The notes: generated by a model not told the origin, from the letters alone. Positions 1-7,332 are shown, numbered from the stretch's first letter. The stretch: 15,235 nt of DNA from an uncultured Micrococcales bacterium (GCA_903820955.1 CAIJJH010000096.1:1-15235), one strand, 5' to 3'. Made by a program: numbers and translations.

Positions 1-47
1 CCGGTCACTCCGACGATGAGAGCGCGTCGACTTGTGTTTTTGCTCAT
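1..47 (-). CDS. Partial Rossmann-fold (SDR/epimerase-like) protein, N-terminus only
   Basis: Only the first 15 or so codons lie in the window; the gene runs off the left edge. The ATG is at 47 on the minus strand, preceded by a GGAG (rc of 56-59) about 8 nt upstream. The visible peptide is MSKNTSRRALIVGVTG. A basic start, then a hydrophobic beta-strand ending in GVTG, is the usual opening of an NAD(P)-binding Rossmann fold in extended or atypical short-chain dehydrogenases (epimerase/dehydratase or progesterone-5-beta-reductase-like groups). The gene diverges from the ABC importer and shares its upstream region, so it may belong to the same pathway. The family call rests on very few residues, and the substrate cannot be guessed. 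Confidence 0.5.
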   Translation of the reverse strand, partial: MSKNTSRRALIVGVT

Positions 48-73
48 TCTGAAATCTCCGTTTCATCAGTGTT

Positions 74-90
74 GTTCACTTGAGATGAAC
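74..90. promoter_or_regulatory. Candidate operator, inverted repeat GTTCA-N7-TGAAC
   Basis: The sequence GTTCACTTGAGATGAAC has perfect 5-bp arms separated by 7 bp. It lies between the start of the SDR-like gene and its possible -10 box, where a repressor would block initiation. Its core, TTCA followed by CTTGAG, recurs in the opposite orientation in the palindrome at 251-266. The cognate regulator is unknown. The XRE-cupin protein of this window is one candidate, since the heptamer TTCACTT also occurs at 7334-7340. Confidence 0.35.
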
Positions 91-250
91 ATTACCAACA
101 AACTAACCGCGAAATTCAAGTCCAATAAAAGTAGTTTTGGCCCCAATCTGGTTGCGAGTCGATCAGCGGTCTGATTCTTTCTGCGCCCGGCTCGAAAACT
201 GGTGGAAATGCCTAGTTCACGCGGTTTTGCAAGGAATTACCGGGCTTGTT

Positions 251-266
251 TTCGACTCAAGTTGAA
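251..266. promoter_or_regulatory. Candidate operator, 16-bp imperfect palindrome
   Basis: The sequence TTCGACTCAAGTTGAA matches its own reverse complement at 12 of 16 positions. Read on the minus strand it is TTCAACTTGAGTCGAA, which shares TTCA and ACTTGAG with the repeat at 74-90. Two related sites about 175 bp apart in one divergent region suggest one dimeric regulator controlling both directions, possibly by looping. This is inference from sequence alone. Confidence 0.35.
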
Positions 267-334
267 TAGAAAATGTCGAAACCCTGACTTTAAGTTCACA
301 GAAATGTCGCTTAATCGTTATCGTAAGTGGTTCT

Positions 335-351
335 AAACGCTGTTGGCGTTT
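335..351. promoter_or_regulatory. Perfect 6-bp inverted repeat before the importer genes
   Basis: AAACGC and GCGTTT flank a 5-nt loop (TGTTG), about 60 bp before the permease start. It could be an operator for a dimeric regulator or a short hairpin in the leader mRNA. There is no U-tract after it, so it is not a terminator. Confidence 0.3.
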
Positions 352-412
352 CATAAAGTTGGACTCAACACTGTGGTTAACGAATCCACGCAAGATCCAA
401 ACAGGAGAACTA

Positions 413-1450
413 ATGGCCGATCGAAGTGCTTCAACCCTGTCAAAGGGCTCGCGCTTTCAGGTTTCCAAAGGTCTCTTGACGGTCTTGGTTTCGACTGCAG
501 TTCTGTTTGCTCTTTGCGCCACTGTGGCACCGACGAGCGTCGCTCCGCAGACCTTGAGCGGCATGATCCCTTACGCGGCAATTCTTGCGATCGTTGGCCT
601 GGGCCAGATGCTGGTAATTCAACAAGCTGGAATCGACCTCTCCGTTTCAGGCGCAGTATCTCTAGCGGCAGTCATTGTGACCGTTTACCCAACCGGAGAC
701 AACTCCAAGCTAGTCCCGGCGATCTTTATAGCCGTAGGTGCCTCGCTGGCCGTAGGGCTGCTAAATGGTTTCTTAGTTGGTTATCTGAAACTCAACCCGA
801 TTATTGCAACTCTCGGAACAAACTCTCTGCTTTACGGGGTTGTCATGGGAATCTCCCAGGGAATCCCACGACTGACCACCTCGCATCTAGAAGCCTTGGT
901 AACAAGCCAAACCTTCGGAATTCCAAACTCGGCCTTCTTTGCGCTTGCTACTCTTCTCGCCGTGGTGTTTTTTCTCAGAAAAACCGTAACCGGACGCCGC
1001 TTCGAATCAATCGGAGCTAGCGCAAGCGTGGCGAGCATCTCGGGCTTGCGAGTGCGCAGCCACCAAGGACTCGCCTACGTATCGGCGCAGCTGCTCTACA
1101 CCCTGGCCGGAATCCTTATTGCTGGAGTTATCTCGGAACCAAACGGTTTCATGGGTGACGCCTACCTATTACCTTCGGTGGCCGTAGTGGTTCTTGGCGG
1201 GACATCACTTCTAGGCGGACGCGGTCTCCCAACGGCGACCGTGATTGCCGCCGTATTCCTGTCACAGCTAGATCAATTCGTCCTGGCACTGGGTGTGAGC
1301 TTCGCGCTTCGCACACTCGTGCAGGCTGCAGCCCTAGCAATTGGTGTGGCTATTTACACAGTGGATTGGTCTCGGTTGAGAGCAGTTCTTCGCAAACTCC
1401 TGTCGACCACAAATGACAGGCAGAACCAAGCTTCTTTGCCTTCGGCTTAG
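413..1450 (+). CDS. RbsC-type ABC sugar transporter permease (free-standing subunit)
   Basis: This is an inner-membrane permease of a carbohydrate importer, 345 aa, close to the usual 320-350 aa of the RbsC/BPD_transp_2 family. The frame is open upstream to a TTG at 359, but the ATG at 413 has AGGAG (403-407) 5 nt before it and gives a normal N-terminus. By eye there are eight or more hydrophobic segments. Family hallmarks are GIDLSVSG (the conserved region after the second segment), LNGFLVGYLKLNPIIATLG, the cytoplasmic GRRFESIGAS loop that meets the ATPase, and GGTSLLGGRG near the C-terminus. It is the first gene of a three-gene operon; a second permease domain is fused to the ATPase gene at 2687-5200, so the translocation pore is probably a heterodimer. 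The transported compound cannot be read from the permease. Confidence 0.9.
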   Translation: MADRSASTLSKGSRFQVSKGLLTVLVSTAVLFALCATVAPTSVAPQTLSGMIPYAAILAIVGLGQMLVIQQAGIDLSVSGAVSLAAVIVTVYPTGDNSKLVPAIFIAVGASLAVGLLNGFLVGYLKLNPIIATLGTNSLLYGVVMGISQGIPRLTTSHLEALVTSQTFGIPNSAFFALATLLAVVFFLRKTVTGRRFESIGASASVASISGLRVRSHQGLAYVSAQLLYTLAGILIAGVISEPNGFMGDAYLLPSVAVVVLGGTSLLGGRGLPTATVIAAVFLSQLDQFVLALGVSFALRTLVQAAALAIGVAIYTVDWSRLRAVLRKLLSTTNDRQNQASLPSA

Positions 1451-1462
1451 AAGTTAAAAAAA

Positions 1463-1484
1463 TGCGCGGCAGAAATGCCACGCA
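1463..1484 (+). other. Intercistronic hairpin with GAAA tetraloop before the substrate-binding gene
   Basis: TGCG-C-GGCA (1463-1471) and TGCC-A-CGCA (1476-1484) form an 8-bp stem interrupted by one C/A mismatch, closed by a GAAA loop of the GNRA type. It ends 7 nt before the GGAGG at 1492-1496. There is no U-tract, so it is not a terminator. It is well placed to protect the 5' end of a processed substrate-binding-protein mRNA. Confidence 0.5.
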
Positions 1485-1504
1485 GTTAGATGGAGGAAAC
1501 AAAG

Positions 1505-2593
1505 ATGATTCGTCGTCGCAAAATCGCTGTGGCACTTGCTGCTGCGGCTGTAACATCGATGCTGCTGACTGGCTGTGCCGGTGCATCGACCGATACAAAT
1601 GCATCAGGTCGCCCGTCATGGTGTGGTCCAAACAAGATCACAATGGGTCTCACCGATGGTTTCGGTGGAAACAACTGGCGTCTTGTAACAACTGCTTCTG
1701 CTCGTGATGAAGTAGCAAAGTGTTCAAGCGTTACCGAACTGCTTTACGCTGACGGTCAGGGAAACGTAACTAAGGCCATCTCAGACATTCGAGGCATGGT
1801 TGCCAAGGGTGTTAAGGCTCTAGTTGTATTCCCAGATGCAGGAAAGGCAATGCTGCCAACCCTTCGCGCTGCGTTCAAAGCTGGCGTAGTAACCATCCCT
1901 TACCGCGTTGACCCATCAGGCACCGCTGGCACCGACTACACCATGTTTATTCCAGGTGACTTTGTTACCGATGGTAAGAACTGGGGAAACTGGACCAAGA
2001 AGAACTTCCCTAATGGTGCAAACATCTTGTTCTTGTCGGGTCCAGCTGGAAACAGCCAGGGTCTTGACGAGCGCAAAGGGTTCGAATCAGTACTAGGCGA
2101 CGGAAGCGGCGCATACAAGTACATTGGCGAGCAGCCATTCGAAGTAACCAACTGGGACGCTGCACTAACCCAGAAGGTGCTGACCGCTGCAATTGCTAAG
2201 TACCCAAAAATCGACGTCATCTTCTCTGACTTCGGTCCCGTAATGGTCTCGTCGCTTGGCGAGTTCAAGAAGAGCGGCCGTTCAATCCCGGCACTAGCCA
2301 CTTCGGATGGAAACATCCTTGGTTGCTTCTTCCAGGACAACGTGAAGGCAAACCCTGACTTCAAGTTGATGACGGTTGCAACCGGTAACGACCACGTTCG
2401 CCTAGCAGTTCAGTGGGCAGTAGCGAAGGCAACCGGCGGAACTGTTCCTACGGCAACTAAGTTCGAAGCTCCAATCTTCGAAGACTCGACCACCAACAAG
2501 CCTCAGGGCGTACAGTGCGACCGTCAGATCAACGACTGGACCTTCCTCTCTGCTCAGTTGAGCGGTAAGGCCCAAGAGGCGTTGCTCCACTAA
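1505..2593 (+). CDS. Sugar ABC transporter substrate-binding lipoprotein
   Basis: This 362-aa extracellular solute-binding protein captures the ligand for the flanking permease and ATPase. I chose the ATG at 1505 because GGAGG at 1492-1496 lies 8 nt upstream; an in-frame ATG at 1490 overlaps that site. A basic MIRRRK start and hydrophobic stretch lead to the lipobox LTGC, with Cys24 as the predicted lipid anchor. The mature protein resembles the periplasmic-binding type I fold (Peripla_BP_4): GLTDGFGGNNW near the N-terminus, then the ADGQGNVTKAISDIRGMV helix and the KALVVFPD strand. Besides Cys24 it has four cysteines (40, 73, 274, 338), compatible with two disulfides. A single RbsB-like protein serves the system. 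Ligand unknown: ribose-, inositol- or other polyol-like ligands are typical for the family. Confidence 0.9.
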   Translation: MIRRRKIAVALAAAAVTSMLLTGCAGASTDTNASGRPSWCGPNKITMGLTDGFGGNNWRLVTTASARDEVAKCSSVTELLYADGQGNVTKAISDIRGMVAKGVKALVVFPDAGKAMLPTLRAAFKAGVVTIPYRVDPSGTAGTDYTMFIPGDFVTDGKNWGNWTKKNFPNGANILFLSGPAGNSQGLDERKGFESVLGDGSGAYKYIGEQPFEVTNWDAALTQKVLTAAIAKYPKIDVIFSDFGPVMVSSLGEFKKSGRSIPALATSDGNILGCFFQDNVKANPDFKLMTVATGNDHVRLAVQWAVAKATGGTVPTATKFEAPIFEDSTTNKPQGVQCDRQINDWTFLSAQLSGKAQEALLH

Positions 2594-2614
2594 TAACGAA
2601 ATAGATTCAAGGTT

Positions 2615-2650
2615 GCTCTGGGTCGGCTTAGAAATAGGCCGGCCCAGAGC
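2615..2650 (+). other. Strong intercistronic hairpin after the substrate-binding gene
   Basis: GCTCTGGGTCGGC (2615-2627) pairs with GCCGGCCCAGAGC (2638-2650): 13 bp with one G-U pair and a 10-nt loop. The following sequence (ATCTTCAAAA) has no proper U-tract, so full termination is unlikely. The next gene starts at 2687 with its own ribosome binding site. Such hairpins between a binding-protein gene and downstream transport genes commonly stabilise the upstream mRNA or cause partial termination, giving more binding protein than membrane components. Confidence 0.65.
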
Positions 2651-2686
2651 ATCTTCAAAAATGCACAAATATTTAGGAGAAACAAA

Positions 2687-5200
2687 GTGACCCAGAGTTC
2701 ATCCAAGACCTTAGTCATGGAACTACGAGATATCTCAAAGAACTACTCGGGTGTAGCCGCGCTTACTGATGTAAGCCTCAAGATCAACGCCGGTGAAGTT
2801 CACGCACTGCTAGGCGAAAACGGCGCAGGGAAATCGACCCTAATCAATGTTGCTTCGGGAACGGTTGCACCTTCAACAGGCGAAGTTTTGATCAATGGAA
2901 CGAGCTACTCAGCGCTAACTCCCGCACTTGCAGCCAGTCTTGGGATCGCAATTGTGCACCAACACCCAGCTGTCTTGAAAGACCTAACGGTCTTGGAGAA
3001 TCTCCAAGTCGCCCTGCCAGCCTCAATATTCCGCGGGCGCCCAGCCGAAGCCGTTGGAGCAGAGTTGCTCGAACGCGTCGGCCTAAAGCTGTCGCTCAAA
3101 CTTCGGGTCGAAGACCTGACCATCGCTCAGAAGCACTTGGTTGAAATTGCCAAGGCGCTAGCAACTTCTCCGAAGATTTTGGTTCTCGATGAGCCCACCG
3201 CCGCACTTGGGCAAGATTCGGTAGATCTATTGTTCAGATTGATCGCAAAAGAGATTGAAAAGGGAACCGCGGTGATTTACATCACCCACCGCTTGGCCGA
3301 AGTGCGCGATCTGGCGTCGATTGTGACGGTTCTTCGTGATGGACACTTGATGGCCACCTCAGAAATTGACAAGATTTCTGATTCCGAACTTCTGGCTCAA
3401 ATCATTGGCCGCGAACTCAAATCCGCATTTCCGGCGAAGCACTCTAAGTCTGCCGGAGTAAAGCCGAACCTAGTGGTTAGTGGCTTGTCGGGAGAGTACT
3501 TTACCGACATTAATCTTGAAGCGTTTCCAGGCCAAATTATCGGTATCGCCGGAATCGTCGGAAATGGTCAGTCGCAGTTACTGAAGGCACTGGCCGGGCA
3601 AGCCGAATTCACCGGAACAATCGAAGTAAATGGTGAAACAAAGACCGGCAAAGACTTAAACGGCAAAGCGGCTCTAATGCCAGCTGACCGCCAGCGCGAA
3701 GGCGTCATGATGCGCATGTCGGTTCGCGAGAACTCTGCTCTAGCCTCGCTGAAGAAGTTCAGAAGTCTCGGTCTGCTCAACCGCAAGAAAGAGGTTTCTG
3801 AGGTTCACGAAACCCTCACCTCACTTTCGATAAAGGCCTCTGGTCTAGAAGTACCGGTGTCATCGCTTTCGGGAGGCAACCAACAAAAAGTGGTCATGGC
3901 GCGCGCGCTGCTTTCAAATCCATTGGTGATCCTGGCCGATGAGCCAACTCAAGGTGTTGACGTAGGTTCTCGCTCGGAACTATACGAAATCTTGCGCACC
4001 GCTTCGGCCCAAGGAGTCCCGGTCGTGGTCGCCTCCTCTGACGCTAAGGAGCTCGAAGGCCTTTGTGACACTGTCTATGTGCTCTCACGAGGCCAAGTGG
4101 TTAAGACTCTAAGGGGAGACGAAAATCGCGAGGAAGCAATGATTGCTGCGGCGGTCACTTCGACCGCGAAGGTAATTCGAATCGAGCGAGAGTTGCGCGA
4201 ACAGAATCTCGGTAACGAATCGACTCGTGAGAAATTCCGCAAGTTCCTCAAAGGTGACTATGCCCCCGCTGCGATGCTGGGGCTCGTTATGGTTGCACTT
4301 GCCGGACTGATCATCACTCGCAGTTCAACTTATCTCGGTGACTTCAACATAAGTTCGATTCTGCTTTTGGCAAGCGCACTCGGGTTCGTAGCACTCGGGC
4401 AAACCACGGTCATGATGACCGGAGGCATAGATTTATCGTCTGGACCGTTGGCTGGGTTCCTAGTCGTCATCGCCTCCTTCTTCATCAACGATAAAGCGCC
4501 AGTTACTGCCATGGTTTTGGGCGTACTCACAATGGGCGTTGTCGCATTGATCGTTGGTTTGTTGAACGGTTCCCTAATCAGGTTTGTTAAATTCACCGCG
4601 ATTGCGGCAACACTGACTACCTACATCGCAATTGGTGGTTTTGCGTTCATCTTGCGACCAGAGCCCGGTGGTTTCATCAGCCAGACCCTCTCTGACATCA
4701 TGAATTCGACCTTGGGCCCGATTCCCTACGTGTTCTTAGCACTCATGGTGTTCACAGCCGCAATGGAGTTTTTGCTCCGCAAAACACGATGGGGTTGGAA
4801 GCTTCGCGCCGTTGGATCGAACGAAGAGGCCGCTAGAAAGGTTGGCGTTCAGACGACGCGGACCATTCTGGGTGCATATGTTGTGTCTTCCGTGTTTGTA
4901 TTTCTCGGAGCTTTGCTGCTTATGGTCCAGCTCGGAATCGGCGATGCATCCCAAGGCGTAACATACACGCTGACCGGCGTCACTGCCGTTGTACTTGGTG
5001 GCACATCTCTGATGGGCGGTAGAGGAAGTTATGTTGGCACTTTCATGGGATCGATTCTCTTGATTCAGGTTCTAAATGCCACCGTATTTCTTGACTTGGA
5101 TCAGACCTGGCAGTACCTGCTGCAGGCAATTCTGATTCTCGTTGCAGCCGTGGTTTACAGCACTGCACGCACCCGTAAGGCCAAGCAAAAGAAGGCTTGA
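2687..5200 (+). CDS. Fused sugar ABC transporter: two ATPase domains plus RbsC-type permease
   Basis: This 837-aa protein joins an RbsA-type double ATPase (about 1-500) to a complete RbsC-type permease (about 525-837). It starts at GTG 2687, 7 nt after AGGAG (2675-2679). First ATPase domain: Walker A GENGAGKST (43-51), a degenerate signature around 143-158, Walker B ILVLDEPTAAL (164-174), switch His201. Second domain: degenerate Walker A (GIVGNGQSQL, 289-298), signature LSGGNQQKV (394-402), Walker B ending ADEPTQGVD (417-425). This asymmetry is normal for RbsA. A charged linker (about 490-525) leads to the permease, with TGGIDLSSG (578-586), RWGWKLRAVGSNEEAARKVG (701-720) and GGTSLMGGRG (771-780). 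With the separate permease it can form the whole importer. RbsA and RbsC are separate chains in E. coli, so the fusion is the notable point. It converges on the next gene with an 8-bp gap. Confidence 0.9.
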   Translation: MTQSSSKTLVMELRDISKNYSGVAALTDVSLKINAGEVHALLGENGAGKSTLINVASGTVAPSTGEVLINGTSYSALTPALAASLGIAIVHQHPAVLKDLTVLENLQVALPASIFRGRPAEAVGAELLERVGLKLSLKLRVEDLTIAQKHLVEIAKALATSPKILVLDEPTAALGQDSVDLLFRLIAKEIEKGTAVIYITHRLAEVRDLASIVTVLRDGHLMATSEIDKISDSELLAQIIGRELKSAFPAKHSKSAGVKPNLVVSGLSGEYFTDINLEAFPGQIIGIAGIVGNGQSQLLKALAGQAEFTGTIEVNGETKTGKDLNGKAALMPADRQREGVMMRMSVRENSALASLKKFRSLGLLNRKKEVSEVHETLTSLSIKASGLEVPVSSLSGGNQQKVVMARALLSNPLVILADEPTQGVDVGSRSELYEILRTASAQGVPVVVASSDAKELEGLCDTVYVLSRGQVVKTLRGDENREEAMIAAAVTSTAKVIRIERELREQNLGNESTREKFRKFLKGDYAPAAMLGLVMVALAGLIITRSSTYLGDFNISSILLLASALGFVALGQTTVMMTGGIDLSSGPLAGFLVVIASFFINDKAPVTAMVLGVLTMGVVALIVGLLNGSLIRFVKFTAIAATLTTYIAIGGFAFILRPEPGGFISQTLSDIMNSTLGPIPYVFLALMVFTAAMEFLLRKTRWGWKLRAVGSNEEAARKVGVQTTRTILGAYVVSSVFVFLGALLLMVQLGIGDASQGVTYTLTGVTAVVLGGTSLMGGRGSYVGTFMGSILLIQVLNATVFLDLDQTWQYLLQAILILVAAVVYSTARTRKAKQKKA

Positions 5201-5208
5201 GAGAAGCT

Positions 5209-6087
5209 TTAGATCTTGCGCTGTCGAGTGAGCTCGGCGATTGCAGACCAGTCGAGGTCGCGAAGCTCTGGGTCTAGTAGAGCGCTCTCGAATAGCCCTC
5301 TTAGCACCTTGGCAACTGGGAGTTTTAGATCGAGTTCTGCAGCGGCGTCTTCGACCAGCTTGACGTCTTTAAGGCCGAGCGCTACCGAGAATCCGGGTGG
5401 GGTGTAATTACGGTTCACAATCATTGGCCCGTAGCCGGTGTAGGCGGCACCGGTGAATGCGGTGTGGGTCAAGATTTCTACAAACGTGTTGGGGTCCACT
5501 CCTCCAGATTCGACCAGTGCGACAGATTCGCCAATTGCCTGAAGCGCATGAATCAAGTTGTAGTTGACCCCGAGCTTGACCAAAATTGACTTAGCGTGGT
5601 CTTCACCGACGTTCCAGCTCTGAGCGGAAACCTTTTCGAATACGACGGCCGCAGCCTCAACCTCGCTTGCCTTGCCAGCGGCGACAATCAAAAGCTTGCC
5701 GTTCAGAATGGCCGCGGGGCGCCCTAGGACAGGCGAGGCAACGTAGCCGACGCCAAGCCTCTCGTGGCGATCTGCGAGTTCTCTAGTCGCCGTAGTACTC
5801 AGAGTAGACATATTGAGGTGAATCGCTCCAGGCGCGGTCTGAGCAAGGTTTTCATCGCTGAAAACCTCGAGTGCAGCGGCGTCGTTGCTGAGCATCGAGA
5901 TGAAGAAGTTGTTTTGAAGAGCTCCGACCAGGTCGACCTTGCGGGCACCCAGATCGAGTAAATCGCCAATCTCTTTAGGCGAGCGATTCCACACATCGAC
6001 ATCGAAACCCTGGGCCAGGAGGCGAGCAGCCATTGCGGTGCCCATGGAGCCTAGACCAAGCAGAGAAACCCGGATCTTTTGCGACAT
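5209..6087 (-). CDS. NAD(P)-dependent beta-hydroxyacid dehydrogenase (3-hydroxyisobutyrate / tartronate-semialdehyde reductase family)
   Basis: This 292-aa soluble oxidoreductase interconverts a hydroxyacid and its semialdehyde or keto form. The N-terminal Rossmann domain has GLGSMG (11-16). WNRS at 33-36, where Asn-Arg follows the second strand, favours NADP(H) over NAD. NMSTLSTT (92-99) and the ASPVLGRPAA segment (117-126) correspond to substrate-binding regions. The catalytic pair KxxxN is present as Lys171 and Asn175, and the C-terminal helical domain contains the usual PGFSVALGLKDVKL (231-244). The classic substrate motif DAPVSGG is altered (SPVLGRP), so a non-standard substrate is likely. 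The start at 6087 follows the stop of the eboE-like gene by 3 nt with only a weak ribosome site, which suggests translational coupling. Imine reductases share the fold but usually lack this lysine. Confidence 0.85.
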   Translation of the reverse strand: MSQKIRVSLLGLGSMGTAMAARLLAQGFDVDVWNRSPKEIGDLLDLGARKVDLVGALQNNFFISMLSNDAAALEVFSDENLAQTAPGAIHLNMSTLSTTATRELADRHERLGVGYVASPVLGRPAAILNGKLLIVAAGKASEVEAAAVVFEKVSAQSWNVGEDHAKSILVKLGVNYNLIHALQAIGESVALVESGGVDPNTFVEILTHTAFTGAAYTGYGPMIVNRNYTPPGFSVALGLKDVKLVEDAAAELDLKLPVAKVLRGLFESALLDPELRDLDWSAIAELTRQRKI

Positions 6088-6090
6088 TTG

Positions 6091-7290
6091 TTATCCAATC
6101 AATTCGGTACGAACGAACTCGAGTTCACTGTTGACGTAGTCGATGATGTTTCCGGTTTTGAGCTCTTCCGGTAAAACGTCCCAGGTGTAGGTCTCGATCT
6201 CGAGATGATCCGAAAGCGGGCTTTTCCGGTGCATCTTCAGGGCCTCTTGAACACCAAAACGAGTGGTCCGAAATGGGCCTAGCTCCTCTAGGAAGACAGG
6301 GACGTGAAAGTGGGTTCGCATTTCGCTGTCAACCGGATTCGCCTCATAGGCGTCTAGCGCCTCGCCGAGGTGCAGGTATTTGGTTATTTCACCGTTTTGC
6401 TTGAGCGAGGTTTGACTTAGGTAGATTGTGTCGGTGAACCTTCGAAGCGCCTCAAGTTTGTCTCGAGTCAGGTTTTCCACCCACAGCGAAGCGGCGGCTT
6501 GGAGTTTAAATATTGGAATGCCAGCCTCGACCAATTTGGTCAGTGACTCGGTGATGTTTTCGAATCCCACCGACTGGTGTCCGATGTCGAAAACTACACC
6601 CAGGTAGCGGCGGACCGCTCCTTCGGCCTCGCTCAAAGGAATGCCCGCAACCTCGGCAAGCTCTCGAATTCCCGCCAAGGAATAAATGCGCTCTTTGAAG
6701 TAAGCCACCGTCTCGTCTGTTGTCTCTAGATAACAAGCTGGTTCGGGTTCGATTGCTAACTTTACGCGCCGCCCGGTGCGCTCCTCGAGCTCGCGAAGAT
6801 GTTTAACAACTCGAAAAATGTTACGGGTGAAGGTTTTGACGTATTGCTCGTTTGCGACATTTGGTCTGAAGGCTAATGGAGCAGTTTGAATCGAAGGATT
6901 CACGTTTGCCGGAGAGACCTCCGCCAAGATATCGGCAACGGAGTTTGTATATGAAACGCGCTCCTCGGAGGTCCAATCCGGCTCGTAGACCCGCTCCATA
7001 ACAATGTCGCCCTTGAACGGACCGTATGGGAACGCGTTCACGGTATAAACGTAAAGGTCCTCCTGCTTAAGGAAGTCTTTTAGGGCCTCACGCTCAACGG
7101 CGCTTTCAGAAAGTGTTTTGGCTGAGGCTGCCGAGATCCTGAGTGACACCGCGAAAGGCTCATCCGGTGAGATTTGCCGTTTTACCTGCGGAACGAATTC
7201 CCTCAGGCTCGCGTTCATTTCTTCCCAGGTGTCGCCAGCGTGAACCAGCGTGGAATAACTCAGGTGACCGAGCCCATTTTTCAAGTCCAT
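6091..7290 (-). CDS. eboE: EboE-like TIM-barrel protein (sugar-phosphate isomerase/epimerase superfamily)
   Basis: This 399-aa protein resembles the EboE family ('metabolite traffic protein EboE'), named from the ebo cluster linked to export of scytonemin-type precursors and found in scattered bacteria. The frame is open to a GTG at 7314, but the ATG at 7290 has GGAG (rc of 7297-7300) 6 nt upstream and starts with the family-typical GLGHLSYSTLVHAGDTWEEM (6-25). Family-like blocks are NAFPYGPF (85-92), EPEPACYLET (181-190), VVFDIGHQSVGFEN (232-245), THFHVPVF (326-333) and HLEIETYTWDVLP (362-374). Glu181, Asp235, His238, His329 and Glu364 are plausible metal or active-site ligands in a xylose-isomerase-like barrel. 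None of the partners EboA-D or EboF is in the window. It sits with a dehydrogenase and faces an importer, so a catabolic isomerase role is more likely here than traffic. Family call fairly sure; reaction unknown. Confidence 0.75.
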   Translation of the reverse strand: MDLKNGLGHLSYSTLVHAGDTWEEMNASLREFVPQVKRQISPDEPFAVSLRISAASAKTLSESAVEREALKDFLKQEDLYVYTVNAFPYGPFKGDIVMERVYEPDWTSEERVSYTNSVADILAEVSPANVNPSIQTAPLAFRPNVANEQYVKTFTRNIFRVVKHLRELEERTGRRVKLAIEPEPACYLETTDETVAYFKERIYSLAGIRELAEVAGIPLSEAEGAVRRYLGVVFDIGHQSVGFENITESLTKLVEAGIPIFKLQAAASLWVENLTRDKLEALRRFTDTIYLSQTSLKQNGEITKYLHLGEALDAYEANPVDSEMRTHFHVPVFLEELGPFRTTRFGVQEALKMHRKSPLSDHLEIETYTWDVLPEELKTGNIIDYVNSELEFVRTELIG

Positions 7291-7332
7291 CGATTTCTCC
7301 ATCGCCGTTGACACTTCTTAGTTTAAGTGCAG

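Larger units (their letters stand above)
48..412. promoter_or_regulatory. Divergent intergenic control region between SDR-like gene and ABC importer
   Basis: This 365 bp has no convincing gene. It is AT-richer than the flanks and must hold promoters for both directions. It contains three inverted repeats (74-90, 251-266, 335-351), listed separately. For the leftward gene, a possible promoter is TTGAAT (rc of 114-119) and GGTAAT (rc of 91-96), 17 bp apart, which would put the start of transcription near the 74-90 repeat. No clear rightward sigma-70-like promoter was identified. The rightward start at 413 is preceded by AGGAGA at 403-408. Confidence 0.55.

Noticed and set aside
343..1020. 225-codon open frame overlapping the first permease
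   Set aside because: Its translation is low-complexity and Arg/Ser/Cys-rich without a family pattern. The overlapping permease frame has clear membrane motifs and a good ribosome site.
2615..2686. Hairpin after the substrate-binding gene as a full intrinsic terminator
   Set aside because: There is no U-tract, and the next gene, needed for the same importer, follows at once without a clear new promoter.
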